Of a DNA stretch of 14,730 nucleotides, positions 1-7,684 are shown in pieces. Position 1 is the first letter of the stretch. Each line of letters begins with the position of its first letter. A model generated the notes under the pieces. The model worked only from the letters and a program-made list of their open reading frames with translations. It had not been told where the DNA came from and ran no database searches. This DNA comes from a bacterium (lineage in GTDB: Bacteria > Bdellovibrionota > FAC87 > UBA2466). The position numbers and the translations under genes were made by a program. The stretch spans positions 1-14,730 of the forward strand of contig JAIEOG010000221.1 in NCBI GenBank assembly GCA_019750655.1, written 5' to 3'.

Positions 1-1
1 A

Positions 2-301
2 GGGGGCTTGGACAAAGCCGTCATCGCAGCAACCATTGCGAAATACTTGAGCCAAGTCCGCGCTTGCTACGAACAGGGCTTGCGGCGCAACCCGGCGATG
101 GCGGGCCAGGTGCTGATGGCTTTCGAAATCGGTGGCACGGGCAAATTGAATTTTGCAAAGCCTGCGAAATCGAGTCTGGGAGATGCGGAAGTTCCTGAAT
201 GCATCGCACAGCGGATGATGGGTTGGGATTTTCCAAAACCAATCGGTGGAGTCAACGTGAAGGTGAGTTACCCCTTCTTGCTCCGGCCGGTGAACGGGTA
301 A
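2..301 (+). CDS. AgmX/PglI C-terminal domain protein (GltJ/GltG-like), 3' end only
   Basis: This is the last ~99 codons of a gene that begins upstream of the window; the TTG at 8 is almost certainly internal because the frame is open to the window edge. The sequence matches the AgmX/PglI C-terminal (TonB-C-like) domain: GGLDKAVIAATI, then the helix with YLSQVRACYEQGL, then a strand ending in AFEIGGTGKL, then SSLGDAEVPECIAQRM and the closing WDFPKP...VSYPF. The two cysteines (in RACYEQ and PECIAQ) are conserved in this family and probably form a disulfide. In Myxococcus such domains end inner-membrane/periplasm-spanning gliding proteins (GltG, GltJ/AgmX) that reach towards outer-membrane Glt proteins. 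The downstream lipoprotein and beta-barrel support that reading. The N-terminal part, which would separate GltJ from GltG or a generic TonB-like protein, is not visible. Confidence 0.88.
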   Translation, partial: GGLDKAVIAATIAKYLSQVRACYEQGLRRNPAMAGQVLMAFEIGGTGKLNFAKPAKSSLGDAEVPECIAQRMMGWDFPKPIGGVNVKVSYPFLLRPVNG

Positions 302-319
302 TTCTGGGAGAAAACGGAT

Positions 320-2338
320 ATGAAACTGCTGAAACTAGGCCTCTTGGCGGTAGTACTTCTCGCTGGTTGCAAACAAAACCCGTTTGAAGGTGGGCGCGGT
401 CGTGTCGTTCAAATCGAACCGCCGAAAGCCGAACCCGTCATGCCTCCGTTGACGATGGATCTGCCGCAATCGGTGGATCTAATGGAAGGCGCGACGCTAG
501 AGTTGCCCTTAAAACCCTCCGTGCCGGCTCCGGGGCGCCCGGTCGTCACTCACAAGGGGCTTCCGGATGGGGCTATCTTCGAACCTGAGACCATGACGGT
601 CCACTGGGTTGCGGATTTCGAGGCGGCTAATGATCCCCGCAATCTTGAAACGACGATACGGACGTACCCATTGGAGTTCGTTTTAGCGAGCTCCGAGAAT
701 CCGACGACTGTCGAATACCATCACACGCTCTTGGTAGTGCACGATGTGCCTCGGACTACGGCCATTAACCTACCGAAGGATCCCCTTACTCTGACGGAAG
801 GCAAACCCTTCGAGCAAACGATCGAAGTGGAAAGCGAAGACTTTCCCAACGGCCCGTTTGAACTCCAAGTCCAGAACCTGCCCGTGGGAGCTGAGATCCA
901 CCACGATCTCACGCAGCAGGGTAAGTTCACGATCAAATACACACCGCCTTACCAAGCAGTGGATGTGTTCAATTCGTTTTCCACTTACCGAGTCTACAAA
1001 GACACGAAGATCAAAGTTCAGGTTTTCGCCCCGCGCGGTACGGCTGTCGGTGGGCCAGTCACCTGGCGCGTCGAAGACGTGCGCGAGAAGGCCAAAATCC
1101 TGGCTCCGAAGCAGATCACCCAAGGCACGAGCGTGACCTTCACGGTCAGTGCGGAAGATCCGAACGGGGAAGGGGTTCCGACTCTTTCCATCGTCAACAA
1201 ACCCGACTTCGGCGTGATGGAACTCACGACCGAGTCTGAGGATGACGGCGATACTTCTCGAGGCATCAACCCCTCGATCGTTTCTTCCGTTCGCTGGGTC
1301 CAGATCCCGCCAGAGAAGATCGGGACGAGCCATGATCTTTCAATCCGCGCCTGTGTGTACGCAAACCGCTACTACAAGACGAATTGCGATACGCGCACAG
1401 TGACGGTGAAGTTCGAACAAGAGACACACGCGCCTCCGACGATCGATCGCTCGGCGTTAGTGCTCGGTGAAGTTCGTTACATCAAAGAACGCGAAACCTT
1501 ACAGGTTCCTTTGCGGGTGCGTGATGGCGAATTCTTGAACTCCACACCCAGCGTGAAGATCAGTCCTGATGCAGCTTCTGATGAAGTGACATGGGAAAAC
1601 GGCATGCTCACCATTGAAGGCAAGAAGCCGGGGCTTAAGCAGTTCTCGGTGACCGCAACTTCGGTGTACGGCGCGCAGCAAACGGAAAGCTTCCTTTACG
1701 AAGTGCTCCCAGGGACCTGGGCTTCGGTGGTGCTCTTCGGCGAAAGTCCGAACGATGCCGAAGTCAAAGCGACCATGGATTTCTTCGATTCTGTGCAGCC
1801 GGCTAACCCAGTTCTTCAACTCAATGACCCGCGCGTGCTGGTCTTGAGAAAGACGGCGTACGTCGGAACGACTGCCTTGAATGAACCTTCGGTCGTTAAA
1901 CAGCTGGAGAAGCTAGTCGTGCAGGTGAAAGACATCATCGTGGCCACGCCGCTACTTGATAGTCTCCAAGGCGCGTTGAAAGACGAGCTGACGGCACTCG
2001 GGATCAAGGCTGGGCCCAAGGTTGCGAACCTTGCGGGTTATGACTTCGCAAAGCACACGCAATCGACGCTCTTGTCGCCTTCGAGCCCGCTCACTCTACT
2101 CGGCAAACGCACGGCCGCTTCGGCCCAGCCCGTTGCCGTAGAGTTCACCGGTTCCGACTGCGATCCTCTCTGGGTTCTGCAGAAGACCGGCGAAACGGAT
2201 ATTCCGGTGGGTTGGGAGTGCAAGCGCTCCAACGGCGGGAAAATCATCGTCGCTGGTTTTGAATTCTCCGACCTTCAAAACGTTCCGGCAGACCGGGGCA
2301 TCGTGAAGAAATGGCTCACAGAATTGGTGGAACAATGA
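320..2338 (+). CDS. Large outer-membrane lipoprotein with Ig/cadherin-like repeats (GltK-position)
   Basis: A 672-residue lipoprotein. The N-terminus MKLLKLGLLAVVLLAGC is a lipoprotein signal with lipobox LAGC (Cys17); residues after the Cys are K-Q, not Asp, so sorting to the outer membrane is expected. The start has GGGAG about 9 bases upstream. About four beta-rich Ig/cadherin-like modules follow (roughly 45-142, 150-250, 258-366, 372-463), recognisable by phrases such as GLPDGAIFEPETMTVHW and VSAEDPNGEGVPTLS, typical of putative-Ig domains. Residues ~466-672 change to an alpha/beta pattern (ASVVLFGESP, KDIIVATPLL, GGKIIVAGFEF) that I do not recognise. Cys pairs in the third module (ACVYANRYYKTNC) and near the C-terminus (GSDC...WEC) suggest disulfides. 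It lies 18 bp after the AgmX-like gene and overlaps the beta-barrel gene. In Myxococcus, as I recall, a lipoprotein (GltK) sits between gltJ and gltB/gltA; homology is inferred from position only. Confidence 0.9.
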   Translation: MKLLKLGLLAVVLLAGCKQNPFEGGRGRVVQIEPPKAEPVMPPLTMDLPQSVDLMEGATLELPLKPSVPAPGRPVVTHKGLPDGAIFEPETMTVHWVADFEAANDPRNLETTIRTYPLEFVLASSENPTTVEYHHTLLVVHDVPRTTAINLPKDPLTLTEGKPFEQTIEVESEDFPNGPFELQVQNLPVGAEIHHDLTQQGKFTIKYTPPYQAVDVFNSFSTYRVYKDTKIKVQVFAPRGTAVGGPVTWRVEDVREKAKILAPKQITQGTSVTFTVSAEDPNGEGVPTLSIVNKPDFGVMELTTESEDDGDTSRGINPSIVSSVRWVQIPPEKIGTSHDLSIRACVYANRYYKTNCDTRTVTVKFEQETHAPPTIDRSALVLGEVRYIKERETLQVPLRVRDGEFLNSTPSVKISPDAASDEVTWENGMLTIEGKKPGLKQFSVTATSVYGAQQTESFLYEVLPGTWASVVLFGESPNDAEVKATMDFFDSVQPANPVLQLNDPRVLVLRKTAYVGTTALNEPSVVKQLEKLVVQVKDIIVATPLLDSLQGALKDELTALGIKAGPKVANLAGYDFAKHTQSTLLSPSSPLTLLGKRTAASAQPVAVEFTGSDCDPLWVLQKTGETDIPVGWECKRSNGGKIIVAGFEFSDLQNVPADRGIVKKWLTELVEQ

Positions 2339-3033
2339 GAAAACTACTCGCGTTCAGCATTCTCTGCATTGCACTGCAGCTCCAGGCGGCCGAAACGCCG
2401 ACCCAGGCTGCGGCGCCTTCTCTCGAAGATCAGCTCTCCGCTCTTCAGACGCCGGGCAACCAGGCACCTGCAGGCGTCACGGGCGAACAGCTCTACGCGG
2501 TCCAAAACCGCTATGTGCCGCTTCGGTTCCGGCATGAGTTCGCGCTAGGCGGAGGCAATAACTTCACGCCCGATAGTTTCCTGATTTCGACGAGTATCGA
2601 TGCTTCGTACCGGTTTTATCTTTCGGACCGGTGGTTCGTGGGGCTCTCGGGGAACTATGTCTTCAACGATCTGACTGTCTCCGGCAAAGATGCCGACAGC
2701 ATTCTCGCGCGTGTGCCGGATGTCACGGTGGTGAAATACCGCGGCGACTTGCAGCTCGGTTACAACCTCTTTTACGGCAAGTTTCGCCTGAGCATGGACC
2801 AGGTCTTCTATTTCGACCAGTACATCGCCTTAGGGCCCGGCATTGCGGTCATGGACAAAGGGCGCAGCCTCGCTGCCGTGGCAGACGTCGGGCTTGCGCT
2901 GTGGTTTGGCCGTAACTTCGATCTTCGCGTGGGTTTCAAAGATTACTTCTTTAATGAGCTTCGCAGTAAGACGCCCGGTTGGGGCCATAACATTCTGGGC
3001 TATGTCCAGGCTGGCTATTTGTTTGGGGGTTGA
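2335..3033 (+). CDS. Outer-membrane beta-barrel protein, GltA/GltB-like
   Basis: A 232-residue exported protein. I take ATG 2335 as the start: it overlaps the previous stop as ATGA, and it opens a clean signal peptide MRKLLAFSILCIALQLQA with cleavage before AE; starting at 2311 would add eight residues before the signal. After a Pro/Ala-rich linker (20-50) come alternating aromatic/polar strands with turns: FRHEFALGGGNNFTPDSF, SIDASYRFYLSDRWFVGLSG, LQLGYNLFYGKFRLSMDQV, FYFDQYIALGPGIAVM, VGLALWFGRNFDLRVGFKDY, and a final strand ILGYVQAGYLFGG. The pattern, especially 'YGKF...FDQYIALGPG', matches the myxobacteria-type outer-membrane beta-barrel family that includes the gliding proteins GltA and GltB. 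It probably sits in the outer membrane beside the two operon lipoproteins. GltA versus GltB cannot be decided here. Confidence 0.88.
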   Translation: MRKLLAFSILCIALQLQAAETPTQAAAPSLEDQLSALQTPGNQAPAGVTGEQLYAVQNRYVPLRFRHEFALGGGNNFTPDSFLISTSIDASYRFYLSDRWFVGLSGNYVFNDLTVSGKDADSILARVPDVTVVKYRGDLQLGYNLFYGKFRLSMDQVFYFDQYIALGPGIAVMDKGRSLAAVADVGLALWFGRNFDLRVGFKDYFFNELRSKTPGWGHNILGYVQAGYLFGG

Positions 3034-3036
3034 TGG

Positions 3037-4659
3037 ATGACACGGCTAATTGCTTTCGCTTTATTGGTTAGCCCTTGGAATCTCAGGGCCGCTTCGACGG
3101 GTGCAGATGCCCTTTTGGACTCTGTTGGCGGAGCGCCGGTACAAACTACGCAATCGACGAGCGTGGTGAGTTCGGAGCTTTCCGACCCGTTCCTGGTGCA
3201 GTTTTTCTCGCACGTGCAGGTGGAGAGAGACCTCCCGTACGAAATCCGTCTCTGGGCGCAGAAGCTCCTAAAGAAAGATTACGCCGGTGCGGCCCATCTC
3301 TGGACCGCGATTCAAAAACACTTGCCTGGCAAGTTTGAGGCGGCAGCGCGTACGGGTTATCTCTATGCGCTCTGGAACTTAAAAGTCCCACAGACCTTCT
3401 TGGACCAGTGGGTCGATTCCCTAAGCCGTAAGAGCTTTCAAGATTCGCCGCTATCGTTAGCGCTCGACCAGACTATCCAGCCTGGTTTTGATGCTTGGCT
3501 CTTTGAGAATGCTCCGGTGATTACTCCGGAACAAGCTAAGACGCTCGCAAGCATCTCACTCGCGCGCGGAAACCACTTTGCCTCGTTGCGCGCCTGGGGC
3601 GCTTTGCGCGCTGGTGAAGCCGCATCGCCGGTCTTAGAAATCTTGCCCGCGGATCACCCGTTGAAGGTGCCGTTGGCTAACACAGTGGCTCTCGCACTCG
3701 CCCGCAAAGGCGATCTGCGCACTGCAGGTGCTGTATTGAAACAGCACTTAGAGCCCGCAATCGACTCGCGCAAGGATGTCGACGGCCTTTCGAAACACTA
3801 TCTCCAAGTCGCTCGCTTGCTGTACCAGGCGGGTTCGTTGGATGGCGCTGCGGAATTCTACCAACGCGTTCCAGATGGTGCGCCGGATTTTCTTAAAGCC
3901 CGTGAAGAGTTGGCGTGGGTGTGGTTGCGCCAAGGCAATACCGCAAAAACCCGTGGGGAGCTCAAAACGCTCCGGGGCGATCTCTTCAAAGACCGCTTTG
4001 CGCCCGACGTCTACGTCGTCCGTGCCATTTCCAATCTGAAACTTTGCTACTACGGCGAAGTGGAGAAGGAATTGAATGCTTTCGTTCAGTCGAACCAAGA
4101 GTGGGCGAAGAAGATCGAAGAAGCTTTGAAGTCGGAAGATCCGAAAGACTTCGAAGAAGACTTCTTCAGCAAGGCAGCGAAACGCTCTGTCGCCTCCCGC
4201 GAAGCGGAAGCGCAGCTTCTCGAAGCTCTAGCGACCCAAAGCATCACCGCGACGTTGCCTGCAGTGGGCCCTCAACAGCACTGGGAACAAGCGCGCGTGC
4301 GCTCCTTGGTCGCTTTGGAAGCCGCCAAGAAGCACGCTTCGGAAGAAGTCCGCCGTCATTGGAAAGACCGCAAGACGATCCTCGCGGAAGCCATCCGCAA
4401 GATGCAGTTCGTAAAGGTCGAGCTGTTTAGCCAGGTGCGTACTCTGGCGAAGCAAGAGCCGAGTGCCGCTTCGACCAATGCTTCCGTATCTGCACTGGAA
4501 AAAGATACCGCGGGCCGGTTGAAAGACTTAGCTCGTAAAGATCTTCAGAAGGCTAGTGAAGGGGACCTCGTGTTCCCTTTCGATGGGGTAATCTGGCCTG
4601 ATGAACTCTTCCATCTCACTTCGGTGGCGCAGTCGCGTTGCCAAGAAAAGGGGAAATAA
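3037..4659 (+). CDS. Exported TPR-like helical repeat protein (gliding-complex candidate)
   Basis: A 540-residue protein that starts 3 bp after the beta-barrel gene, with a GGGGG-containing Shine-Dalgarno region just upstream. MTRLIAFALLVSPWNLRA is a Sec signal peptide with cleavage before AS and no lipobox, so it should be periplasmic. The rest is almost entirely alpha-helical with TPR/Sel1-like pairs: LLKKDYAGAAHLWTAIQKHL (~77-96), ALARKGDLRTAGAVLKQHL (~215-240), YLQVARLLYQAGSLDGAAEF (~255-275), ELAWVWLRQGNTAKTRGELK (~290-310). Roughly 390-490 is highly charged and helical (ARVRSLVALEAAKK, ASEEVRRHWKDRKT), probably coiled coil. Myxococcus Glt complexes contain periplasmic or outer-membrane TPR proteins (GltC, GltD, GltE), and this gene fits such a scaffold role by position and fold type. 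No catalytic motif was seen, and a one-to-one match to a Glt protein is not claimed. Confidence 0.87.
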   Translation: MTRLIAFALLVSPWNLRAASTGADALLDSVGGAPVQTTQSTSVVSSELSDPFLVQFFSHVQVERDLPYEIRLWAQKLLKKDYAGAAHLWTAIQKHLPGKFEAAARTGYLYALWNLKVPQTFLDQWVDSLSRKSFQDSPLSLALDQTIQPGFDAWLFENAPVITPEQAKTLASISLARGNHFASLRAWGALRAGEAASPVLEILPADHPLKVPLANTVALALARKGDLRTAGAVLKQHLEPAIDSRKDVDGLSKHYLQVARLLYQAGSLDGAAEFYQRVPDGAPDFLKAREELAWVWLRQGNTAKTRGELKTLRGDLFKDRFAPDVYVVRAISNLKLCYYGEVEKELNAFVQSNQEWAKKIEEALKSEDPKDFEEDFFSKAAKRSVASREAEAQLLEALATQSITATLPAVGPQQHWEQARVRSLVALEAAKKHASEEVRRHWKDRKTILAEAIRKMQFVKVELFSQVRTLAKQEPSAASTNASVSALEKDTAGRLKDLARKDLQKASEGDLVFPFDGVIWPDELFHLTSVAQSRCQEKGK

Positions 4660-5621
4660 TGCGGGGTCTGGGTGGGGTTGTTCTAGCGTTCTTAATTGCG
4701 GGTTGCTCGCGGGCTCCGGACTTTTTGTACCGTCTACACGACGAACCTGTGGTTAATGTCGAAAAAGTCCACAAGCTCAAAGAGCTTCAGGGCGAAAACA
4801 AGGTCGACATTCTTTGGGTCATTGATAACAGCGGTAGCATGGGTAACCACCAGCAGCAGCTGATCAAGAACGCCGACACCTTCATCAATGCCTTCGTGGC
4901 GAATGGCGGCTTGGAATGGAAGATGGGGATCGTCTCGACGGATATCCGCCAAGATCCCTATATCGGCTTCACCAACTCCACCCTTTTGACGTACCAGTCG
5001 CCAGACAATGTCCAGGAATTCAAACGCGCTGTCGCGCGTTTGGGGACGATGGGTGATGCTTATGAGAAAACCTTCGCACCGATTAAGCAGCACTTAACAG
5101 ACTACCCGGATTTTCCGCGTAAAAACGCAGTGCTCGCGATCATCATGGTCACGGACGCGCCGGAGCAGAGCAATATCGAAGCCCAGGACGTCATCCAGTT
5201 CCTGACAGCCGTCAAAGGCGATATCCGCCGTGTCGTGAGTTACGGGGTTTTCGCAGACGACACCGAATGCGATTACACCGACGAACCTTGGGAATACCCG
5301 GGCAGCCCATACGAAGAACTTATCAAGGCGACGAGTGGTATCCGCTACATCCTTTGCTCAGATTTCGGGCAGAACTTAGCAGACATGGGGAAAGACCTCG
5401 TTCAGCGTGTGCGCCGTCCTTACATCCTGCTCGCCGAGCGCCCAATCGAATCGACGCTCCGAGTGGTTTATAAGGGTAAGGACCTGCCGGGTGGCCCGTT
5501 TGAGTCGGGTGGTAAGTGGCTCTATGACTTCCGCCAGAACCGCGTGGTTTTCCATGACCTAAACTTCGCGCCGACTGACCAGGAAGAAGTCACGATCCTC
5601 TACGACGTGCCTAAGCCCTAA
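4659..5621 (+). CDS. VWA-domain lipoprotein with intact MIDAS, CglB-like adhesin candidate
   Basis: A 320-residue lipoprotein. The start is ATG 4659, overlapping the previous stop as TAATG and preceded by AAAAGGGGA; a TTG at 4638 would put seven residues before the signal. MRGLGGVVLAFLIAGC gives lipobox IAGC at Cys16. A VWA/integrin-I-like domain begins at ~49: VDILWVIDNSGSMGN carries the MIDAS DxSxS (Asp56, Ser58, Ser60). GTMGDAYEKTF supplies the likely MIDAS Thr130, and IIMVTDAPEQSN the acidic residue Asp166. Cys204 and Cys233 probably pair. After ~255 a beta-sandwich-like tail follows (PYILLAERPIESTLRVVYKG, VVFHDLNFAP, VTILYD). In Myxococcus the VWA lipoprotein CglB is the surface adhesin of gliding focal adhesions. 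Here the same architecture is the last gene of a Glt-like operon. It could also be one of the many other deltaproteobacterial VWA lipoproteins; only the VWA and lipoprotein calls are firm. Confidence 0.92.
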   Translation: MRGLGGVVLAFLIAGCSRAPDFLYRLHDEPVVNVEKVHKLKELQGENKVDILWVIDNSGSMGNHQQQLIKNADTFINAFVANGGLEWKMGIVSTDIRQDPYIGFTNSTLLTYQSPDNVQEFKRAVARLGTMGDAYEKTFAPIKQHLTDYPDFPRKNAVLAIIMVTDAPEQSNIEAQDVIQFLTAVKGDIRRVVSYGVFADDTECDYTDEPWEYPGSPYEELIKATSGIRYILCSDFGQNLADMGKDLVQRVRRPYILLAERPIESTLRVVYKGKDLPGGPFESGGKWLYDFRQNRVVFHDLNFAPTDQEEVTILYDVPKP

Positions 5622-5640
5622 CCTAGATTAGGTACTTAGG
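5610..5640 (+). terminator. Possible stem-loop at the end of the Glt-like operon
   Basis: A nested inverted repeat: outer arms CCTAAG (5610-5615) and CTTAGG (5635-5640), inner arms CCTAA (5617-5621) and TTAGG (5628-5632), loop CCTAGA. It includes the stop codon of the VWA gene. No T-tract follows, so it is not a canonical intrinsic terminator; it could be a Rho-associated 3' end, an mRNA-stabilising hairpin, or chance. Confidence 0.35.
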
Positions 5641-5742
5641 TCGTTGCGTGCATTCTCGGAGTGGGCGTGCACGGGGTGTATACTTTTTAGCTTCATAAAA
5701 TCGACCACTTAGCGTGCTAGCTGTCCGATTCCTTACAGGCCT

Positions 5743-5759
5743 TGGGCACTTTCTAGGCA
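5743..5759 (+). promoter_or_regulatory. Weak sigma-54-like -24/-12 candidate before the 5820 gene
   Basis: TGGGCACTTTCTAGGCA keeps the invariant GG (5745-5746) and GC (5757-5758) at the 12-base offset of sigma-54 promoters, plus CAC after the GG; about 8 of 12 consensus positions agree by hand count. It would give a leader of roughly 50 nt to ATG 5820. The TT before GC is replaced by AG, so this is tentative. An alternative sigma-70-like -10 (TATACT, 5679-5684) lies further upstream but has no good -35. Confidence 0.25.
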
Positions 5760-5819
5760 TTTCCAGGCACGGGTTTTTGGCCGGCCTCTTGCTCTCTAGG
5801 AGGAGTGAAGAGGTCTATT

Positions 5820-6701
5820 ATGAAGGGCGCATTACCACTCCGCATTCCGATTGAGTCGTTCATCGTGACTCCAGATGATCGCGATCCGAAACGCGTGAAG
5901 CTCATTTACTTTGATCCAAAGGGCAAGCGCCACGAAGTCTCTTTCCGCAAGAGCGCTATCGATGCTGCTCTGGCGAAAATGGATGGGAAACCGAAAGCCA
6001 TCGCCCGCAGCAGCGGCGGTTTGGTACCGGCCCAGCCTTACCAACTGGTTTTGCACCACTCTGTCTCTGAAAGCGCGGAACAGCCGCCAGAGTTGCGCAT
6101 CAAAGTCCGCTTTAAGGAATTTGTACGCGATGAACGGGGACGTGTGACTTCCGGAGCCGTTATGACGGTCACGAAGAACATCCTGCCTGAAGAAGTACTG
6201 GATGAAGTGAATTACGATCTTAAATCGCCACAGAAGTTTCTTCTGGATGCAGGCCATGGGGCTCTGCCCGTTTCTGTCTTTAGCTTCGTTTCGGATGCAG
6301 CAGGGGACAACCAAGCCCTCTTCGTAGATGCCGATGCGATCGAGCGCGCTATCCGCGCTCCTTCGGGAAGCAAGATTCTCGTCCAACGCTATAAGATTGA
6401 TAAAGACTTGATCCGCGTCGTCCGAGATCTAGAGAGCTCGGGAGAGATCCTCTCCAAAGCGAAGGAAAATTTTGAACGCCTCAAACGTCAAGGCGGTACG
6501 ACAGTCCCTGACGCTTTGAAGGTCGGAGAACCCATCGAGATTCCAACGGGCATGAGCTACCAAGCGATTGCGGAGTTTCTCCGCCAGTCTGCGCACCGCT
6601 GGAACCGCCAGTCGACGGAAGAAGTCACTCTCTCCGAGTACGATATGCGCGACGAAGGCTGTGTGACTTCCGACTTCTTACTCTTTATGGAACCTATCTA
6701 G
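5820..6701 (+). CDS. Conserved-looking cytoplasmic protein of unknown function
   Basis: A 293-residue protein with no signal peptide or membrane segment. I prefer ATG 5820 (GAAGAGG at 5807-5813 gives good spacing) over GTG 5805, which abuts the strong AGGAGG at 5798-5803; starting there would add five residues. The N-terminal third reads as beta-rich (RVKLIYFDPKGKRHEVSFRK, PYQLVLHHSVSE, LRIKVRFKEFVRDERGRVTS). The middle has VFSFVSDAAGDNQALFVDAD, and ~185-230 is helical and charged (DLIRVVRDLESSGEILSKAK). The end is GCVTSDFLLFMEPI. I recognise no family or catalytic motif. It stands alone after a 198-bp gap with its own likely promoter and converges on the esterase gene, sharing a CTAG at the stops. 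Codon use looks like its neighbours, so no sign of recent transfer. Confidence 0.8.
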   Translation: MKGALPLRIPIESFIVTPDDRDPKRVKLIYFDPKGKRHEVSFRKSAIDAALAKMDGKPKAIARSSGGLVPAQPYQLVLHHSVSESAEQPPELRIKVRFKEFVRDERGRVTSGAVMTVTKNILPEEVLDEVNYDLKSPQKFLLDAGHGALPVSVFSFVSDAAGDNQALFVDADAIERAIRAPSGSKILVQRYKIDKDLIRVVRDLESSGEILSKAKENFERLKRQGGTTVPDALKVGEPIEIPTGMSYQAIAEFLRQSAHRWNRQSTEEVTLSEYDMRDEGCVTSDFLLFMEPI

Positions 6702-7684
6702 AGCTTTTCTAGGACGCGCTGGACTCTTTGTTCTAACCGCCAGGATTGTTTGCGGTGCCCGCCAGGGTACTCGATCAGCTTATGCTCTACGCCTTGGGCG
6801 TGTAGTTTGCGTGCGATCTGGCGATGGCCCCACTGCAACCCGTGTTCGTCTTGCATCCCACACTCGAGGCTCAATACTTTTAGCTTTTTCAGTGCGCTTG
6901 CGTGCTTGTCGACGAGATGAATGGGATCCCACGCGAGATAGCGTTTCCAAAACTCAGGGTGGATTTCGCCCGTTTCTAGATCGAAAAACAGTTCTCCGTA
7001 GAGCGGGCCTTTCGCTGGCTCTGGTGCGTAGCAGGGAGCCATGGCGAGGGTCAGCACCGCTTCGAACTCATTGGAGCCCAAGCCGCTAGGGCGGGTCAGG
7101 GCCGTAGTGAGGAACGCCTCGACGCCTCCCGCGCGTGTGACTTCGATCAAAGTACGGTTGATGGTCGCCGGAAAAAGATTTTCGAAGAACGAATCCGATG
7201 CCGAAGCGCTCACTCCATGAAAAACTCCCGGGCGGAGCATCGCCGTGACCAGAGCGCCAAAACCGCCACTCGAGTGGCCTACCACCGCGCGGCGAGTAGG
7301 ATCGGCTGCGAATGTCTCGTCGATGAGCGGGACGAGCTCGTCGCAGAGGTAGTCCATGTAATTCCCCAACGCTTGGGAATTGATGTATTGGCTATGCCCC
7401 AAGCGAGAAGTGCAGTCAGGAAATACGCCGATAAAAGGCGGTAGCTTGCCGGCGCTGATCTCTGCGTCGAGCCGGGCCTGCAGCGGCCTGCCAAAAGCCG
7501 AATCGTCAGAGAGGTAGACGGATCCCCGAGCGCCATAGCCGCTCAGAAAATAGACGGTGGGCAGCCCTTTTTGATCCGTTGAGAAACCGGGCGGCAGATA
7601 AACGGGGAATTCGCGTTTGGGAGAGTCTCCCATCGGGAACCCACGCAGAGCTTTGGGGCTTTCAAATTCGATCCACTCGATCAT
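6698..7684 (-). CDS. Esterase D-like alpha/beta hydrolase
   Basis: A 328-residue protein of the putative-esterase (esterase D/S-formylglutathione hydrolase-like) family. The N-terminus has the family pattern of a strand then REFPVYLPPGF, then LPTVYFLSGYG (oxyanion-hole region). The nucleophile elbow is VVGHSSGGFGAL with Ser138. Likely partners are Asp279 (in LECGMQDEHG) and His310 (in YPGGHRKQSW), giving a complete triad. No signal peptide was seen, so it should act in the cytoplasm on an ester or thioester that cannot be named. ATG 7684 lacks a good Shine-Dalgarno, but the first strand (IEWIEFESP) is family-like, which supports this start. The gene is divergent from the metalloprotease gene with only 12 bp between start codons. 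Its stop TAG overlaps the stop of the unknown gene to the left. Confidence 0.88.
   Translation of the reverse strand: MIEWIEFESPKALRGFPMGDSPKREFPVYLPPGFSTDQKGLPTVYFLSGYGARGSVYLSDDSAFGRPLQARLDAEISAGKLPPFIGVFPDCTSRLGHSQYINSQALGNYMDYLCDELVPLIDETFAADPTRRAVVGHSSGGFGALVTAMLRPGVFHGVSASASDSFFENLFPATINRTLIEVTRAGGVEAFLTTALTRPSGLGSNEFEAVLTLAMAPCYAPEPAKGPLYGELFFDLETGEIHPEFWKRYLAWDPIHLVDKHASALKKLKVLSLECGMQDEHGLQWGHRQIARKLHAQGVEHKLIEYPGGHRKQSWRLEQRVQRVLEKL

Noticed and set aside
770..1333. 187-codon open frame on the minus strand
   Set aside because: It is antisense to the middle of the Ig-like lipoprotein gene, has low-complexity Arg/Asp-rich composition and no family pattern; it is a shadow of GC-biased codon use.
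3915..4430. 171-codon open frame inside the TPR-like gene
   Set aside because: Arg/Ser-rich translation in an alternative frame, with no start context and full overlap with a clear gene.
5647..5673. Inverted repeat CGTGCA/TGCACG upstream of the unknown gene
   Set aside because: Six-base arms with a 15-base loop and no T-tract; too weak to call an operator or terminator on its own.
5832..6386. 184-codon open frame on the minus strand
   Set aside because: It lies opposite the unknown 5820-6701 gene. The plus-strand frame has the better ribosome-binding site and more protein-like sequence.
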